This document shows, piece after piece, positions 12,770 through 22,690 of a stretch of DNA of 64,000 nt. A model generated the notes under the pieces. It was not told the DNA's origin, ran no database searches, and saw only the letters and a program-made list of their open reading frames with translations. The stretch covers positions 796,501-860,500 of the forward strand of contig BSBM01001026.1 in NCBI GenBank assembly GCA_027924585.1, written 5' to 3'. The DNA comes from Larix kaempferi (lineage: Eukaryota; Streptophyta; Pinopsida; Pinales; Pinaceae). The translations under genes were made by a program, and so were the position numbers. Position 1 is the stretch's first letter, and each line of letters begins with the position of its first letter.

Positions 12770-13265
12770 ATATCCGATGCTCCAGAGCTTATGCTCAACA
12801 TCAAGTTGGAGTGCTCCAATGCTTATGCCCAACACTCTATGTACATCGGGGCTTACGCCCAACACATAATAAAATTCATATATGTACATCGAGGCTTACG
12901 CCCAGTACATAGGCCATCCATGTGCTCCATAGCCTACGCTCAACACATCATAAAATTCAGTCATGCATAACAGAACTCTGCACAGTATATAACAAAGATC
13001 ATCTCAGTATAATAGTGCTTGTACCCAATCACATAATAAACATCAATCAAGTACATCGGGGCTTCATGCCTAGTACATAACAATAATCTGTATCTGTGAG
13101 GGTCCATGCCCAAATATGTATATCTATAACCAAGTTAAGTTATGTGCATCGGGGCTTACGCCCAGCATATATAACAAAAGTAAAACATGTGCATTGGGGC
13201 TAATGCCCAGTATATATATATTATCAAAATAAATCATATGCATTGGGGCTTACGCCCGATATATA
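12770..13265. repeat. Degenerate minisatellite with GGGGCTTACGCCC core
   Basis: Roughly ten units of about 45-65 bp share a core such as catcggggcttacgcccaac, followed by an AT-rich spacer with cacataataaaattca. The GGGC...GCCC core is a short inverted repeat, so every unit can form a small stem. Copies diverge through the array (gcttcatgcct, gctaatgccc, ggtccatgccc). Confidence 0.85.
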
Positions 13266-14495
13266 ACATAAACATAATAAAAAAATTTTGAGATATTACA
13301 TTATTGATGCATGATTTGTTTCATCTTGAAGGTTCCAAATTACTTTAAAGTAGTGTAGAGTAGGTTTAGACTTAGGATTAGCTAGCTTTTATTCGTTTTG
13401 ACATAAATAGATTAGCTTTCTTTTTTGTTCAATGTTGCAATTGTGAAGGGATACAACGATTTCAAGAGGATAGTTGATTATCATCATAACACATTTAGGG
13501 AAATTTACTTGTACTTCTTCTTTCTTGGTTACACAATTCAACTCAATTCATGAGAATTTCACATCTCTTGAAATGGATGTTACAACTGCACACATCTAGT
13601 CTATGATTTCTTTTAGATTTTTTTTTTTTCTTCTGAATAAAATGCCCAATTTGCTAAACATCTCATGTGTTGTCTATATTTGTTGTAGTCATGATTAGAA
13701 GGAAATTTTTCTCATAACAATTTAAATTTTCTATTTTTAGAATCAAAATTTTCATTTCCTTCTTAAATTATGATTTTAATTACTACATTTAAAAAAAATG
13801 AGATGTCAATTTAATATAGGCTCGATTTTTATTTTTTGATGCTTTTAATTTAAGATTTTTTGATAATATTTCTTTTTGAATAAAAGGGCCTAATTAGTTA
13901 AATATCTTTGCAATAATAATATTTACCATGATCACAATTTCAAAGAGACAATAATTCATGATCAATTAATTTAATTTACGTGTTGGGACATCGATCATTT
14001 TATTTACTAAAGTATGATAAAATATTATAATTAAATAAAAAAAATTAAAATATATTATTATATTATAAACAATTAAATAATATTATTTTATTAAAAAATA
14101 CTATAAGAAAAAATCATTATGAATGTGTTAAATATATCATTATGTAAATAAATACCTCCAAAAAAAATCATAATATTATACATATCTCCAATTATTAATA
14201 AATTAATAATGTTTAATTAATTATAATATAATAATTAATTATTATTTACTAAAGTTTAATACAATATTATAATTAAATAATAGTTTATAGACTTTATTAT
14301 AAATAATTAAATAATATTATTTTATTAAAAAATACTATTAATGTGTCAAATATATCATAATATTAATAAATATCTCCAAAATAATTTATAATATTATACA
14401 CATCTCCAATATTAATAAATTAATAATGTTTAATTAATTATAATATAATAATTAATTATTTAAATAATAAATAATTATTTAATATATTATTAATT
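13266..14495. other. Very AT-rich spacer with tandem duplication
   Basis: No coding signal. Within it, 14002-14243 and 14244-14465 are two copies of a segment of about 220-240 bp (shared phrases: ttattaaaaaatactat, acctccaa or atctccaa, ttaataatgtttaattaatt). The same type of AT-rich DNA continues at 17375-17600, so the LINE between them inserted into this tract. Confidence 0.7.
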
Positions 14496-14510
14496 ATTAA
14501 TTAATTAATT

Positions 14511-15031
14511 AATTTTTTTTAAGCAAAAAAGAAACCTTTCATTCTATTATCATAAACTGAAAATACAAACTGTCTTCTTTACAATAACCAGGTGCTCCTT
14601 GAGCTACCACAGAAAACCACAGAAAAAAACAGGTGCTGTACAAGCCACCCCAAAGCCCATAGATAACAGGTGCTATACTAGCCACCCCTAAGCAGACCAA
14701 AACACCCAAACCCTATCATAAACAGCTTCGGAGACTCCTACAAAATTGAGCCATAGTTACTAAAATACCACTCGGTAAAACAAGAAATCCTGAGACCGTC
14801 ACCAACATTATCAACGAGCAGAAGACTATTGTTCATGATTTTACAAATTTTGTTCCCCTTGAAAACATAAAAGAACCAGACATCATTATCCCTAACCAGA
14901 CCCATAGCCCAAAGTAATACCATGGCAAAGCCAAAAAGGAACTTGAACCCAGATGAAAGAAGGAAATGCACCAAAGCTGGAAGAAGTACTGCCAAAAAAT
15001 ACCATGCCAAGAGAGCCAAACAGAAAAAGTG
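14511..15031 (-). other. LINE 3' untranslated region
   Basis: After the third frame ends (TAA at 15032-15034, minus strand) about 515 bp of T-rich sequence lead to the poly-A tail. The phrase aggtgctgtacaagccacccc (plus strand, near 14632) is partly repeated near 14667 (aggtgctatactagccaccc). A hydrophobic open frame of 93 codons at 14738-15019 is explained by the T-rich composition. Confidence 0.6.
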
Positions 15032-16043
15032 TTATGCAGAAGGGCCCGCCTCATCATCAGTATGCACCTTAACAGTCGCTGGAGCCACCTCCCCTTTATC
15101 CGAAGGTACTGGACCCCAAGGGGTAGCCTGCTGCTTCGGAATATCCAGATAAGTGATCCCCAATTTATCCGCCAACAGATCAAGCTTCATATGAATCCAG
15201 TGACAATTCTCAGTCATGTCCTTACTAACATCCTCCAGCCTCTTAAGCCATGGAGAACCAGATAACGCATCCCCCTGGGTATCCAAACACTGGGCAATCA
15301 AAGTTTTGGTCACCCAAAGGGTAACAATCACCCAATTGTACAGAGCCATGCGTCCTAGAGTGTTCCCCGGGTCATGGATTCAATTAGCCATGGCCTTGAC
15401 TTCCTCCAGTAATTCAACCTCCCCCACCAGATGCCACAAGTCAGCTTCAATTTCCTCCACCTCCTGCCGAACTCTCGGCGGGAAGAACTGGCGAAAGAAA
15501 ACTATGATGGCAGCCAAATTCCATTGATCCTGACTTGGACCAGTATGAGGCATAGCACCTCCCCCCAAAATGCTGGTCTCACCAGGGGCTTTACGACCTC
15601 ATTTCATAGCATGACTTATCGGAGGCATGGTGCCCTCACCCTTACAAATCCTCTGCACACTCACAACCACAATAAACTTGCTAAGCATTTCACAAGAAAA
15701 AATCCTCCAAGACACTTTGTTCCTGTTACCACCCCTGCACTCCATATTTATGGATGAGCCACCTCCTATCACCATTAACTTCGACATCATAAAACTAACG
15801 TTGTAATAATTGAACCAGACCTCATCTTTCATCCTCAGCTTCCTTTGCTGATCATGAAGCTCCATCAAAATCCTACATAAGCTTCGCCACCTTGTCTTTC
15901 GCATGCTTCGAGTCCTCTGAATTGAATTCCCCGTCTAAGATGATATCTCCGAGAACCTTAACTATCGTACTTTGATACGTCTTCCCATCGTTCCATCTAT
16001 CCCTATGATGCAAGACATGTACCCTCAATACATCAATCCCCAT
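15032..16043 (-). pseudogene. Third ORF of the LINE, downstream of RNase H; function unknown
   Basis: An ATG at 16041-16043 (minus strand, MGIDVLRVHVLHHRDRW) starts a frame that overlaps the end of ORF2 by 11 nt. It runs to a stop at 15873-15875. The neighbouring frame, open from 15904, then continues (MELHDQQRKLRMKDEVWF) to TAA at 15032-15034. In that second frame only two TGA codons interrupt 290 codons (15599-15601 and 15380-15382). Together this would be about 337 codons with one frameshift and two stops, far longer than chance would leave open. The predicted product is hydrophilic, with a charged stretch RQEVEEIEADLWHLVGEVELLEEV that could be helical or coiled-coil, and a C-terminal part with WLKRLEDVSKDMTENCHWIH. 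I recognise no family. It could be a genuine extra LINE protein or captured sequence. Confidence 0.6.
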
Positions 16044-16625
16044 TAGTGGGACAAGTTTTGTCATCATCTTTCGCCAGCCACTCCTCATAATCATATTCGG
16101 CGATTTTATAGCACTTAAGTCGACATGTATCGGAGGGTACATCTGAGGCATTCCCATCCCATCTTTCATTCACTTGCTCGACACCCTGATTCTCCACCTC
16201 ATCAGCCATACAGTTGGCACTTCTCCTTATGTGTTGAAACATGATGGAATTAAATCCTCTTATCGTGGTTCCTAGACATGATACCCGCCACGCCAAGCAC
16301 CACGAGGTGGCCAGCTTCACAGCCTGAGTTCCATTTAAGAGTTTAGTCTGTATGAGGATTTCAGAGTCACCTTCCACAATACAGTTGTTGATGCCACGCT
16401 TGGTCATTAGACTAAGACCTTGGAGCAGAGCTTCACACTATGCTACATTATTTGTTTCGTAACCTATGTCACAATAACAGCAAAACTGAATATGGCCTTC
16501 GTCATTTCTTACCACCCCACCATACCCTGCCAAGCCTGGATTCCCTTTGGAATCTTACTCAAAGTTCAGTTTGAGCCATCCCTACTGCGGCAGAGTCCAC
16601 TGCGACGGACTTTCCTGTAGTTTGT
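16033..16625 (-). pseudogene. LINE ORF2 RNase H domain
   Basis: Minus strand. KLNF near 16560-16570 is followed by a stop and DSKGNPGLAGYGGVVRN, which is the F-D-G-x-SKGNPG box with the first catalytic aspartate region damaged. Next come CEALLQGLSLM, NNCIVEGDSEILIQ (the EGDS catalytic box) and FQHIRRSANCMADEV (the H..R..N..AD box). A second stop precedes CEALLQ. The frame then continues about 40 residues beyond the domain and ends at 16033-16035. This is the C-terminal RNase H of plant LINE ORF2, which removes RNA from the hybrid. At least two stops make it inactive. Confidence 0.85.
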
Positions 16626-16758
16626 TGCCAGAATGATGAAGTCCAATAAACTGGGGAAGACCTCTGATACCCCAGGTATGTAATAATCTAACTTCATATT
16701 TAGGACCACTCATATCTTCAGCATTCCATCTCGTGAGTTTCAAGGTTTCAGTTATCTT

Positions 16759-17360
16759 CTACTTTAGGTGCTCCCAGACGACCTTCCAAGTGTTTATTTT
16801 TATTTTTTCTTGAAACAAATGATTATTTTGCTCTCTCCAAACCTTCCAGAGGAGGAAACCAGGGTACAATTGCCAAATACGATTCAATATATTCCCTTGA
16901 AAGGGTTTCCCATTCCATTGCCTAATGGTTTCCTCAGGGCTTGTCCTTACCCGAGTAGTCTTCCTGAAAAACCTGGCCCCTTCATCCCACAACACTGAGG
17001 TAAAGCTACATTCATCAAGAATATGAGCCATTGTCTCACTGTTCTTGCCACAGAGAACACAAATGGATGGGACCTCGAAACCTCGCTTAGCAATATTGTC
17101 CCATGTCAAAATTCGGCCTCGTAACACTAACCATAGAAAAAGAGTGATTTTTGGCCACAACTTAGCCTCCAATAAATGCTTCCATACCTGATCATCCTCC
17201 AGATTATCTGAGCTGGTCTGCAAAAGGTAAGCTTCTTTAATGGTAAACCTCCCTATAGGTTGATGACCCCACCGAAGGATATCACTACCTCTCTGAATTT
17301 TAACTTGCCTTTTGATCACAGTATCATAGACCTGCCTTCCTATTTCTTCCCCATAGGAGT
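16759..17360 (-). pseudogene. LINE ORF2 zinc-binding RT C-terminal domain (zf-RVT)
   Basis: Minus strand, open from 17360 to 16759. The segment shows ILRWGHQPIGRFTIKEAYLL, then VWKHLLEAKLWPKITLFLWL, a zinc-binding CVLCGK...HILDEC pattern, and the tail LLWKVWREQNNHLFQ. These are hallmarks of the zf-RVT domain that follows the reverse transcriptase in plant LINEs. The RT itself is absent because the copy is 5'-truncated at about 17360. This piece has no internal stop over 186 codons. Its frame is lost before the RNase H region. Confidence 0.88.
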
Positions 17361-17374
17361 ATTAATTAATTAAT

Positions 17375-17602
17375 ATTACTATTAACTAAATAAAAATATT
17401 AATTATTAATTAATTAATATTGTCATTAACTAAATAACAATATTACCAATTACATTATTTTATAATTATTTTGTTAAATTACTTATTATAAAATAATAGT
17501 AGTGTTAAATTAATAATATTGTTTAATTAAACAATATTATTAATCAAACAATATTTCATTAAAATTATTAAATAATATTATTTTATTAATATTTTGGATA
17601 TA
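17375..17602. other. AT-rich spacer
   Basis: Continuation of the AT-rich tract that the LINE interrupted; repeated taatattatt and ttaattaat words, no coding signal. Confidence 0.6.
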
Positions 17603-17708
17603 TGTGTCTCAATACGCCATAGGCGTAAATTGGGCACATACTTTTTATATTAATGTTTTTCCCTATAGTATGTGTCCCATTTACACCTATCGGCCTATTC
17701 TGACACAT
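17603..17708. mobile_element. Small fold-back (MITE-like) element
   Basis: The arms 17603-17640 (tgtgtctcaatacgccatag, then gcgtaaattgggcacat) and 17669-17708 are imperfect reverse complements (tgtgtcccatttacacctat, then ggcctattctgacaca). They are separated by about 28 bp. Both sides are flanked by ttattaat or attaatattattaat in AT-rich DNA. Size and structure resemble a MITE remnant; no transposase is nearby. Confidence 0.6.
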
Positions 17709-18112
17709 TAATATTATTAATGTGGTTGTTGCTAGTATTTAGGATGGATGGTTTTATGCTTTGGATCTTGTATGCAATTTTGTGCTCATGATCAAATGGG
17801 GCCAATTGATTTTTTTAATAGTTGTTGTGATGGTTTTTTATTATTGTTTTTTCGTTTGCTTTTGTATTTGTATAGTGATTAATTCAAATCAATTCATATA
17901 TGGAGTTTTTACTATGGGTATTGAGTGGCTGGATAGTTGTGATAGTTGTGGACATGCATGTTTTGGCGTTTTAAGTTTCGCTTTTTAATGACATATTTGC
18001 AGTAATGGATTTCAGTTGTATCGATTTTATTTTGATTTAGATAGAAGTTGTGTATTGATTATTTTTATTTGAATTTCTATGTTGGTTATATGAGTACAAT
18101 ATTGCATGTTGT
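17709..18112 (+). other. Possible 5' flank or intron of the ferritin copy
   Basis: T-rich DNA without a recognisable exon. If the ferritin copy once had an upstream promoter or start codon it would lie here, but I cannot place one. Confidence 0.35.
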
Positions 18113-18462
18113 ATGAATTTCCAGGTTGCTTCTATCTGCGACCATGCTTCTAAGAGATCCTACTATTGTTTCCCCGCTATTGATGCTTCTTCTCCATGGA
18201 AGAAGCAGCAACGTAGTATCTTGCAGAAAGGTTTTTCAACAGACAAATGCATAGTAGGTCTTGTTGCAACCAACATGAAGACTAGGAGAGGAAACAAACA
18301 ACCGTCCGAACAGTAAGCAGTGAAGGAAAGTCAACTGCAGTTGTGCTTGAGCCCTTTGTTAAATTCTATAATGCTTGTGCAAGTCTCTTAGTCATTCTTT
18401 GAGTCTTTGGCCAGACATAAGTTCACCAATGGTTGTGAAGGAGCATTGAATGAGAAAATCAA
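18113..18462 (+). pseudogene. Ferritin pseudogene exon: transit/extension peptide and helix A start
   Basis: The 67-codon frame at 18113-18316 is rich in S, K, R and Q and poor in acidic residues, as plastid transit peptides are. After its stop, TAVVLEPF (from 18334) matches the plant extension-peptide motif VFEPF. From 18404 SLARHKFTNGCEGALNEKI matches the start of helix A (SLARxKYxxxCEAAxNEQI in the family). The donor is AA|GTAATT at 18462/18463. The frame moves from 2 to 1 and back to 2, so two indels roughly cancel. The start of this exon is uncertain; an AG precedes 18125. Confidence 0.75.
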
Positions 18463-18512
18463 GTAATTAATTGGACATGGATAATCATAAAAAGATAGAA
18501 TTTCTCTTTTTA

Positions 18513-19130
18513 GATCAACTCAAACCAAGTAAGTAACTAGAGAGAAGGATAATTATAAAAAGATAATTGCTGGTTGTGGAGCCTGATCTCCAGATTCAGA
18601 GACATAATTATTCAGCCGTGTTTGTACCCCAGCTTTATATGATATGTAAAAGGACTGTATACTCTCCCCAGCGGGAGGGGTGTGTGGGGGCGAAGCCTCC
18701 CCCCACCGCGGTCTGTGGGTATGGGCCCATGGTTTTGGGTAACCTGTGGTATTTTCCCTTTGTATTTCCCCTTTATAAGAAAGACATTGTAATACGGCTA
18801 GGGTTGATGTATTAGGTATTATCCATTGAAAATATTTATGAGATCGAAAGAGAGACCGTGAGACAATGAAGAGGAAGTGTAGCGGTTGTGCTGCAGGTTG
18901 TATCCCTTCACTTTGTTGGACGGTATAATAATAAGGACTGGCAACTTTAGTGTGGACGTAGCCCATCTTGGGGTGAACCACGATATATCTGTGTCTCTCT
19001 TGTAATGTGTGTGTGATTATATTTTCATTTATGTTTATTGTTATTGCTCTACGATCCTGTTTTTCTAACAATAACGTCTATCTTAGATCAACTCAAACCA
19101 AGTAAGTAACTAGAAAAGGATAATTTTAAA
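18513..19130. repeat. Direct repeat of about 50 bp on both sides of the solo LTR
   Basis: The phrase tagatcaactcaaaccaagt, followed by aagtaactaga and aggataatt, occurs at 18513-18563 and again at 19083-19130. It is much longer than a retroviral target duplication. A prior tandem duplication, into which the LTR inserted, is the simplest reading. Confidence 0.7.
18568..19070 (+). mobile_element. Solo LTR in the ferritin intron
   Basis: The 503-bp insert starts TGCTGGTTG and ends TTTTCTAACA. It is flanked by ataat (18563-18567) and ataac (19071-19075), a 4/5 target duplication. A TATA-like cctttataag at 18770-18779 and the T/G-rich 3' part ending in ctaaca are LTR-like. It explains the local GC-rich island (18665-18745). 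No PBS or internal region is attached, so it is a solo LTR left by LTR-LTR recombination. Orientation is inferred from the TATA box. Confidence 0.65.
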
Positions 19131-19640
19131 AAGATAAATTCTATCTTCCTGGATCAATTTGTTTTGCACATGTGTCAAGCCCAAGTCTTTTGAGTTGATG
19201 TAGAAAAATCAAGTGTTTTGGGTTGATGTAGATCAAGTTTTATTTCTCAAAATCGTATCAGATATTTATTAATTACTTGAATTAGTCTTTTATGAAAGTG
19301 AATATTTTTCATGGGAAACTAGAAACCAAGGTCAAACACGTTCTTTGTTATGCATCTTATAGGGTTTGAATATGGTCTATATATTCATGGTTGGTTTATC
19401 ACAATGACAACTTACTATTCATCTATTAAATTTTATGTTTTAATGCCAAATTCAAGATGTTTACTTGAAATGCTCTTCATTAGTTAAAAGTAACTCTTTA
19501 TATGAGGGATGCATTAAATTTTTCCTTGTATCAGTATGGAATTGATGTTAGTTACAAGAATAGTTGTTTAGTTATTAAATTTTCATGGATGCATTCAATA
19601 TTTGCATACCGTGAACTCATGTCAAACTTGTTTTTGGCAG

Positions 19641-19724
19641 AGTGGAGTACAACATTTCATATATTTATCATGATCTCTTTTCTTACTTTGATGGGTACAA
19701 CGTGGGTTTGGAAGGATTTTCAAA
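19641..19724 (+). pseudogene. Ferritin pseudogene exon: helix A
   Basis: The acceptor ttttggcag ends at 19640 and the donor gtgagt starts at 19725. The 84-bp exon encodes [20 protein letters not shown] followed by VGLEGFSK, with no stop. It keeps the helix-A glutamate (VEYN) of the ferroxidase site and the Y.H..F.YFD pattern. Its length equals the 28 residues between the same intron positions in plant ferritins. Confidence 0.88.
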
Positions 19725-19827
19725 GTGAGTATCTCGAATCTTTCTTCATTCTTCAAACACATACATGTATATGTATATGTACATGTACATGTATGCGTGT
19801 AATAACATGTTTTTTCCAACTTGATAG

Positions 19828-19888
19828 GTAATTCAAGGATGTCAACGATGAAGAAAGGGATCACGTACAAATGCTCATGAAATATCAA
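19828..19888 (+). pseudogene. Ferritin pseudogene exon: helix B
   Basis: The acceptor is ttgatag ending at 19827 and the donor gtctat follows 19888. After the split lysine codon comes TAA where phenylalanine is usual, then FKDVNDEERDHVQMLMKYQ. The EER.H.....L core of ferritin helix B (glutamates and the ferroxidase histidine) is still visible. The stop shows loss of function. Confidence 0.85.
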
Positions 19889-20015
19889 GTCTATGGGAGC
19901 TAGAAATTAATTTGAATTATTTTTACTTATGTCTATTTTTAGGTCTTAAGAATTTAGCCAAGTTGGTTATAATTGTTATTGTACTTTGCTTTGTGTTGGT
20001 TCTTTATTTGAGTAG

Positions 20016-20091
20016 AACATCAGAGGTGGGAAATTTAAACTACAATCCATTTTGATGTCTGTTGTTATGGATTTTGACAATGCTTATAAGA
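20016..20091 (+). pseudogene. Ferritin pseudogene exon: loop after helix B
   Basis: An AG acceptor at 20014-20015 precedes NIRGGKFKLQSI, matching the family motif NKRGGRVKLQSI. MDFDNAYK then falls where plant ferritins have SEFDHAEKG. The frame ends in TAA after KN. I found no sign of the later helix C-E exons before the minisatellite begins at 20753. Confidence 0.82.
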
Positions 20092-20752
20092 ACTAATCCC
20101 TTATGGAGAGTCCAATCCAAGGACTTCAAGTTTTTTAGTTCAGTTGTGTTTTGCAAAATGCATGTAAACTCCTCGAAGGTTTGCTATATGTTGACCAAAT
20201 TTTCTTATGCCATTAAAGGGATTTAACAAAGGCTTGGTTCTTCATTTACATTCAAGATTACCTCCACTAGTTAGTATCATTGTTATATTTTTTTTTGATT
20301 TAGATACTCAATCTATTAATAATATAGAAATCATTAAAACTAAAATACGCACTTGATTCCTTGGGACTGTTCACTTAGTTGACACAATTGGTTTGAGAAA
20401 TATTGTATAAAGTTCAGAATTGTTTTGACAGATTATAGAGTTTACTATATCCTTTATGCTTTATAATTTCCATGACAATGCTGCTTGGTATGTGTTGTAT
20501 TCCTATAAATTTGACCAATTGAACAATTAGATGTGATTCGCATGTCCTACTTTGACTTTATTGCATGGTTGGTTAGTTCTAAGTTTATTATGGATCTCTC
20601 TTCCCTATCTTTCTTACTTACTCTTAAGTCATATAGTATTTTCTTTTCCTCAACAACTAACATTTTCTAATAGCACACTTATCAGATTGAACTGTGATCA
20701 AATGAGCTAGAGGATCTATTATACTCTTAACTGACTATCTTATTTATTGATT
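20092..20752. other. No gene seen between ferritin remnant and minisatellite
   Basis: Non-coding, moderately AT-rich. I searched it for the missing ferritin exons (a helix C/D motif like ALYAMELALSLE) and found none. Confidence 0.5.
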
Positions 20753-22690
20753 GCGCCGAGAGGCACTCTACAACCCAGTATGACGGAGATCTTGTAACAG
20801 ATGTAACATGTAACGTTTGTCAAATATAATAAAATGTAAAAAGTAATAGTATGAGGGAGATCTTGTAACATGTAACGTTTTTCTCGAATATAATAAAATG
20901 TAAAAAGTAATAGTATGAGGGAGATTTTGTAACATGTAACGGATGTAACATGTAATGTTTTTCGAATATAATAAAATGTAAAAAGTAATAGTATGAGGGA
21001 GATCTTGTAACATCTAACAGATGTAGCATGTAACGTTTTTTTTCGAATATAATAAAATGTAAAAAGTAATAGTATGAGGGAGATCTTGTAACATGTAACA
21101 TTTTTCGAATATAATAAAATGTAAAAAGTAATAGTATGAGGGAGATCATGTAACATGTAACGTTTTTTTTCGAATATAATAAAATGTAAAAAGTAATAGT
21201 ATGAGGGGGATCTTGTAACATGTAACCGAATGTAACATGTAACGTTTTTCGAATATAATAAAATGTAAAAAGTAATAGTATGAGGGAGATCTTGTAACAT
21301 GTAACGGATGTAACATGTAATGTTTTTTGAATATAATAAAATGTAGAAAGTAATAGTATGAGGGAGATCTTGTAACATGTAACGTTTTTCAAATATAATA
21401 AAATGTAAAAAGTAATAGTATCAGGGAAATATTGTTGCACCGAGAGGCACTCTACAACCCAATATGAGGGAGATCTTGTAACAGATGTAACACGTAACAT
21501 TTGTCGAATATAATAAAATGTAAAAAATAATAGTATGAGAGAGATCTTGTAACATGTAATAGATGTAACATGTAATGTTTTTTTTCGAATATAACAAAAT
21601 GTAAAAATTAATAGGAAGGGGGAGATCTTGTAACATGTAACAGATGTAACATGTAAGGTTTTTCGAATATAATAAAATGTAAAAAGTAATAGTATGAGGG
21701 AGATCATGTAACATGTAACGTTTTTTTTCGAATATAATCAAATGTAAAAAGTAATAGTATGAGGGGGATCTTGTAACATGTAACCGAATGTAACATGTAA
21801 CATTTTTCGAATATAATAAAATGTAAAAAGTAATAGTATGAGGGAGATCTTGTAACATGTAGCGGATGTAACATGTAATGTTTTTTTAATATAATAAAAT
21901 GTAAAAAGTAATAGTATGAGGGAGATCTTGTAACATGTAACGTTTTTCGAATATAATAAAATGTAAAAAGTAATAGTATCAGGGAAATATTGTTGCACCG
22001 AGAGGCACTCTACAACCCAATATGAGGGAGATCTTATAACAGATGTAACATGTAACATTTGTCGAATATAATAAAATGTAAAAAATAATAGTATGAGAGA
22101 GATCTTTTAACATGTAACAGATGTAACATGTAATGTTTTTTTCGAATATAACAAAATGTAAAAATTAATAGGAAGGGGGAGATCTTGTAACATGTAACAG
22201 ATGTAACATGTAAGGTTTTTCGAATATAATAAAATGTAAAAAGTAATAGTATGAGGGAGATCTCGTAACATGTAACAGATGTAACATGTAACATTTTTTT
22301 TTCGAATATAATAAAATGTAAAAAGAAATAGTATGAGGGAGATGTTGTAACATGTAACGGATGTAACATGTAACTTTTTTTAAATATAATAAAATGTAAA
22401 ATGTAATAGCATGAGGGAGATCTTGTAACATGAACGGATGTAACATGTAACGTTTTTTTAATATAATAAAATGTAAAAAGTTATAGTATGAGGGAGATCT
22501 TGTAACATGTAACAGATGTAACATGTAAAGTTTTTCAAAGATAATAAAATGTAAAAAGTAATAGTATGAGGGAGATCTTGTAACATGTAACGGATGTAAC
22601 ATGTAACGTTTTCCGAATATAATAAAATGTAAAAAGTAATAGTATGAGGGAGATGTTGTAACGGATGTAACATGTAACGTTTGTAAAAAG
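20753..22690. repeat. Minisatellite, about 24 units, with higher-order repeats
   Basis: The unit of about 60-85 bp is built as aatagtatgagggagatctt, gtaacatgtaacggatgtaa, catgtaacgtttttcgaata, taataaaatgtaaaaagt. Units come in two main lengths, depending on whether the gtaacatg phrase is doubled. A distinct 28-bp marker (gccgagaggcactctacaac in part) appears at 20753, 21437 and 21995. This splits the array into blocks of 684 bp, 558 bp and about 695 bp, so block-scale duplication followed unit-scale duplication. The blocks share private variants (aggaaggggg, attgttgcacc). Confidence 0.95.

Larger units (their letters stand above)
14511..17360 (-). mobile_element. 5'-truncated LINE (L1-type)
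   Basis: On the minus strand the element runs from 17360, where coding sequence begins abruptly (5' truncation), to a poly-A tail seen as t(8) at 14513-14520. It contains the zinc-binding RT C-terminal domain, RNase H, a third reading frame and about 515 bp of T-rich 3' sequence. Both ends are flanked by attaattaattaat (14496-14510 and 17361-17374), a plausible target duplication. Because the flanks are low in complexity this is suggestive rather than proven. The RT proper is missing. Confidence 0.85.
18113..20091 (+). pseudogene. Ferritin (plastid-type) pseudogene with introns retained
   Basis: Ferritin stores iron in a 24-subunit shell, in plastids in plants. Four exon-like pieces read in order. 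First, a basic, serine-rich transit-like segment (SYYCFPAIDASSPWKKQQR) is followed in a shifted frame by TAVVLEPF and in a third stretch by SLARHKFTNGCEGALNEKI. Second, 19641-19724 reads [20 protein letters not shown]. Third, 19828-19888 reads FKDVNDEERDHVQMLMKYQ. Fourth, 20016-20091 reads NIRGGKFKLQSI and then MDFDNAYK. GT/AG splice sites fit each junction and codon phases match. Two internal frame changes, stops in exons 1 and 3, and a missing 3' half show it is dead. Intron retention implies segmental duplication or decay in place, not retroposition. I am confident of the family because the helix A/B motifs and intron positions agree. Confidence 0.85.

Noticed and set aside
14738-15019. Small membrane protein at the LINE 3' end
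   Set aside because: T-rich 3' UTR gives hydrophobic codons by composition; other frames are similar, and it lies after the third ORF.
18553-19071. Minus-strand 172-codon frame
   Set aside because: It coincides with the solo LTR and has no motif; the LTR structure explains the sequence.
20753-22690. CRISPR-like array appearance
   Set aside because: Repeats and spacers are the same sequence family with variable unit length in a plant genome; there are no unique spacers.
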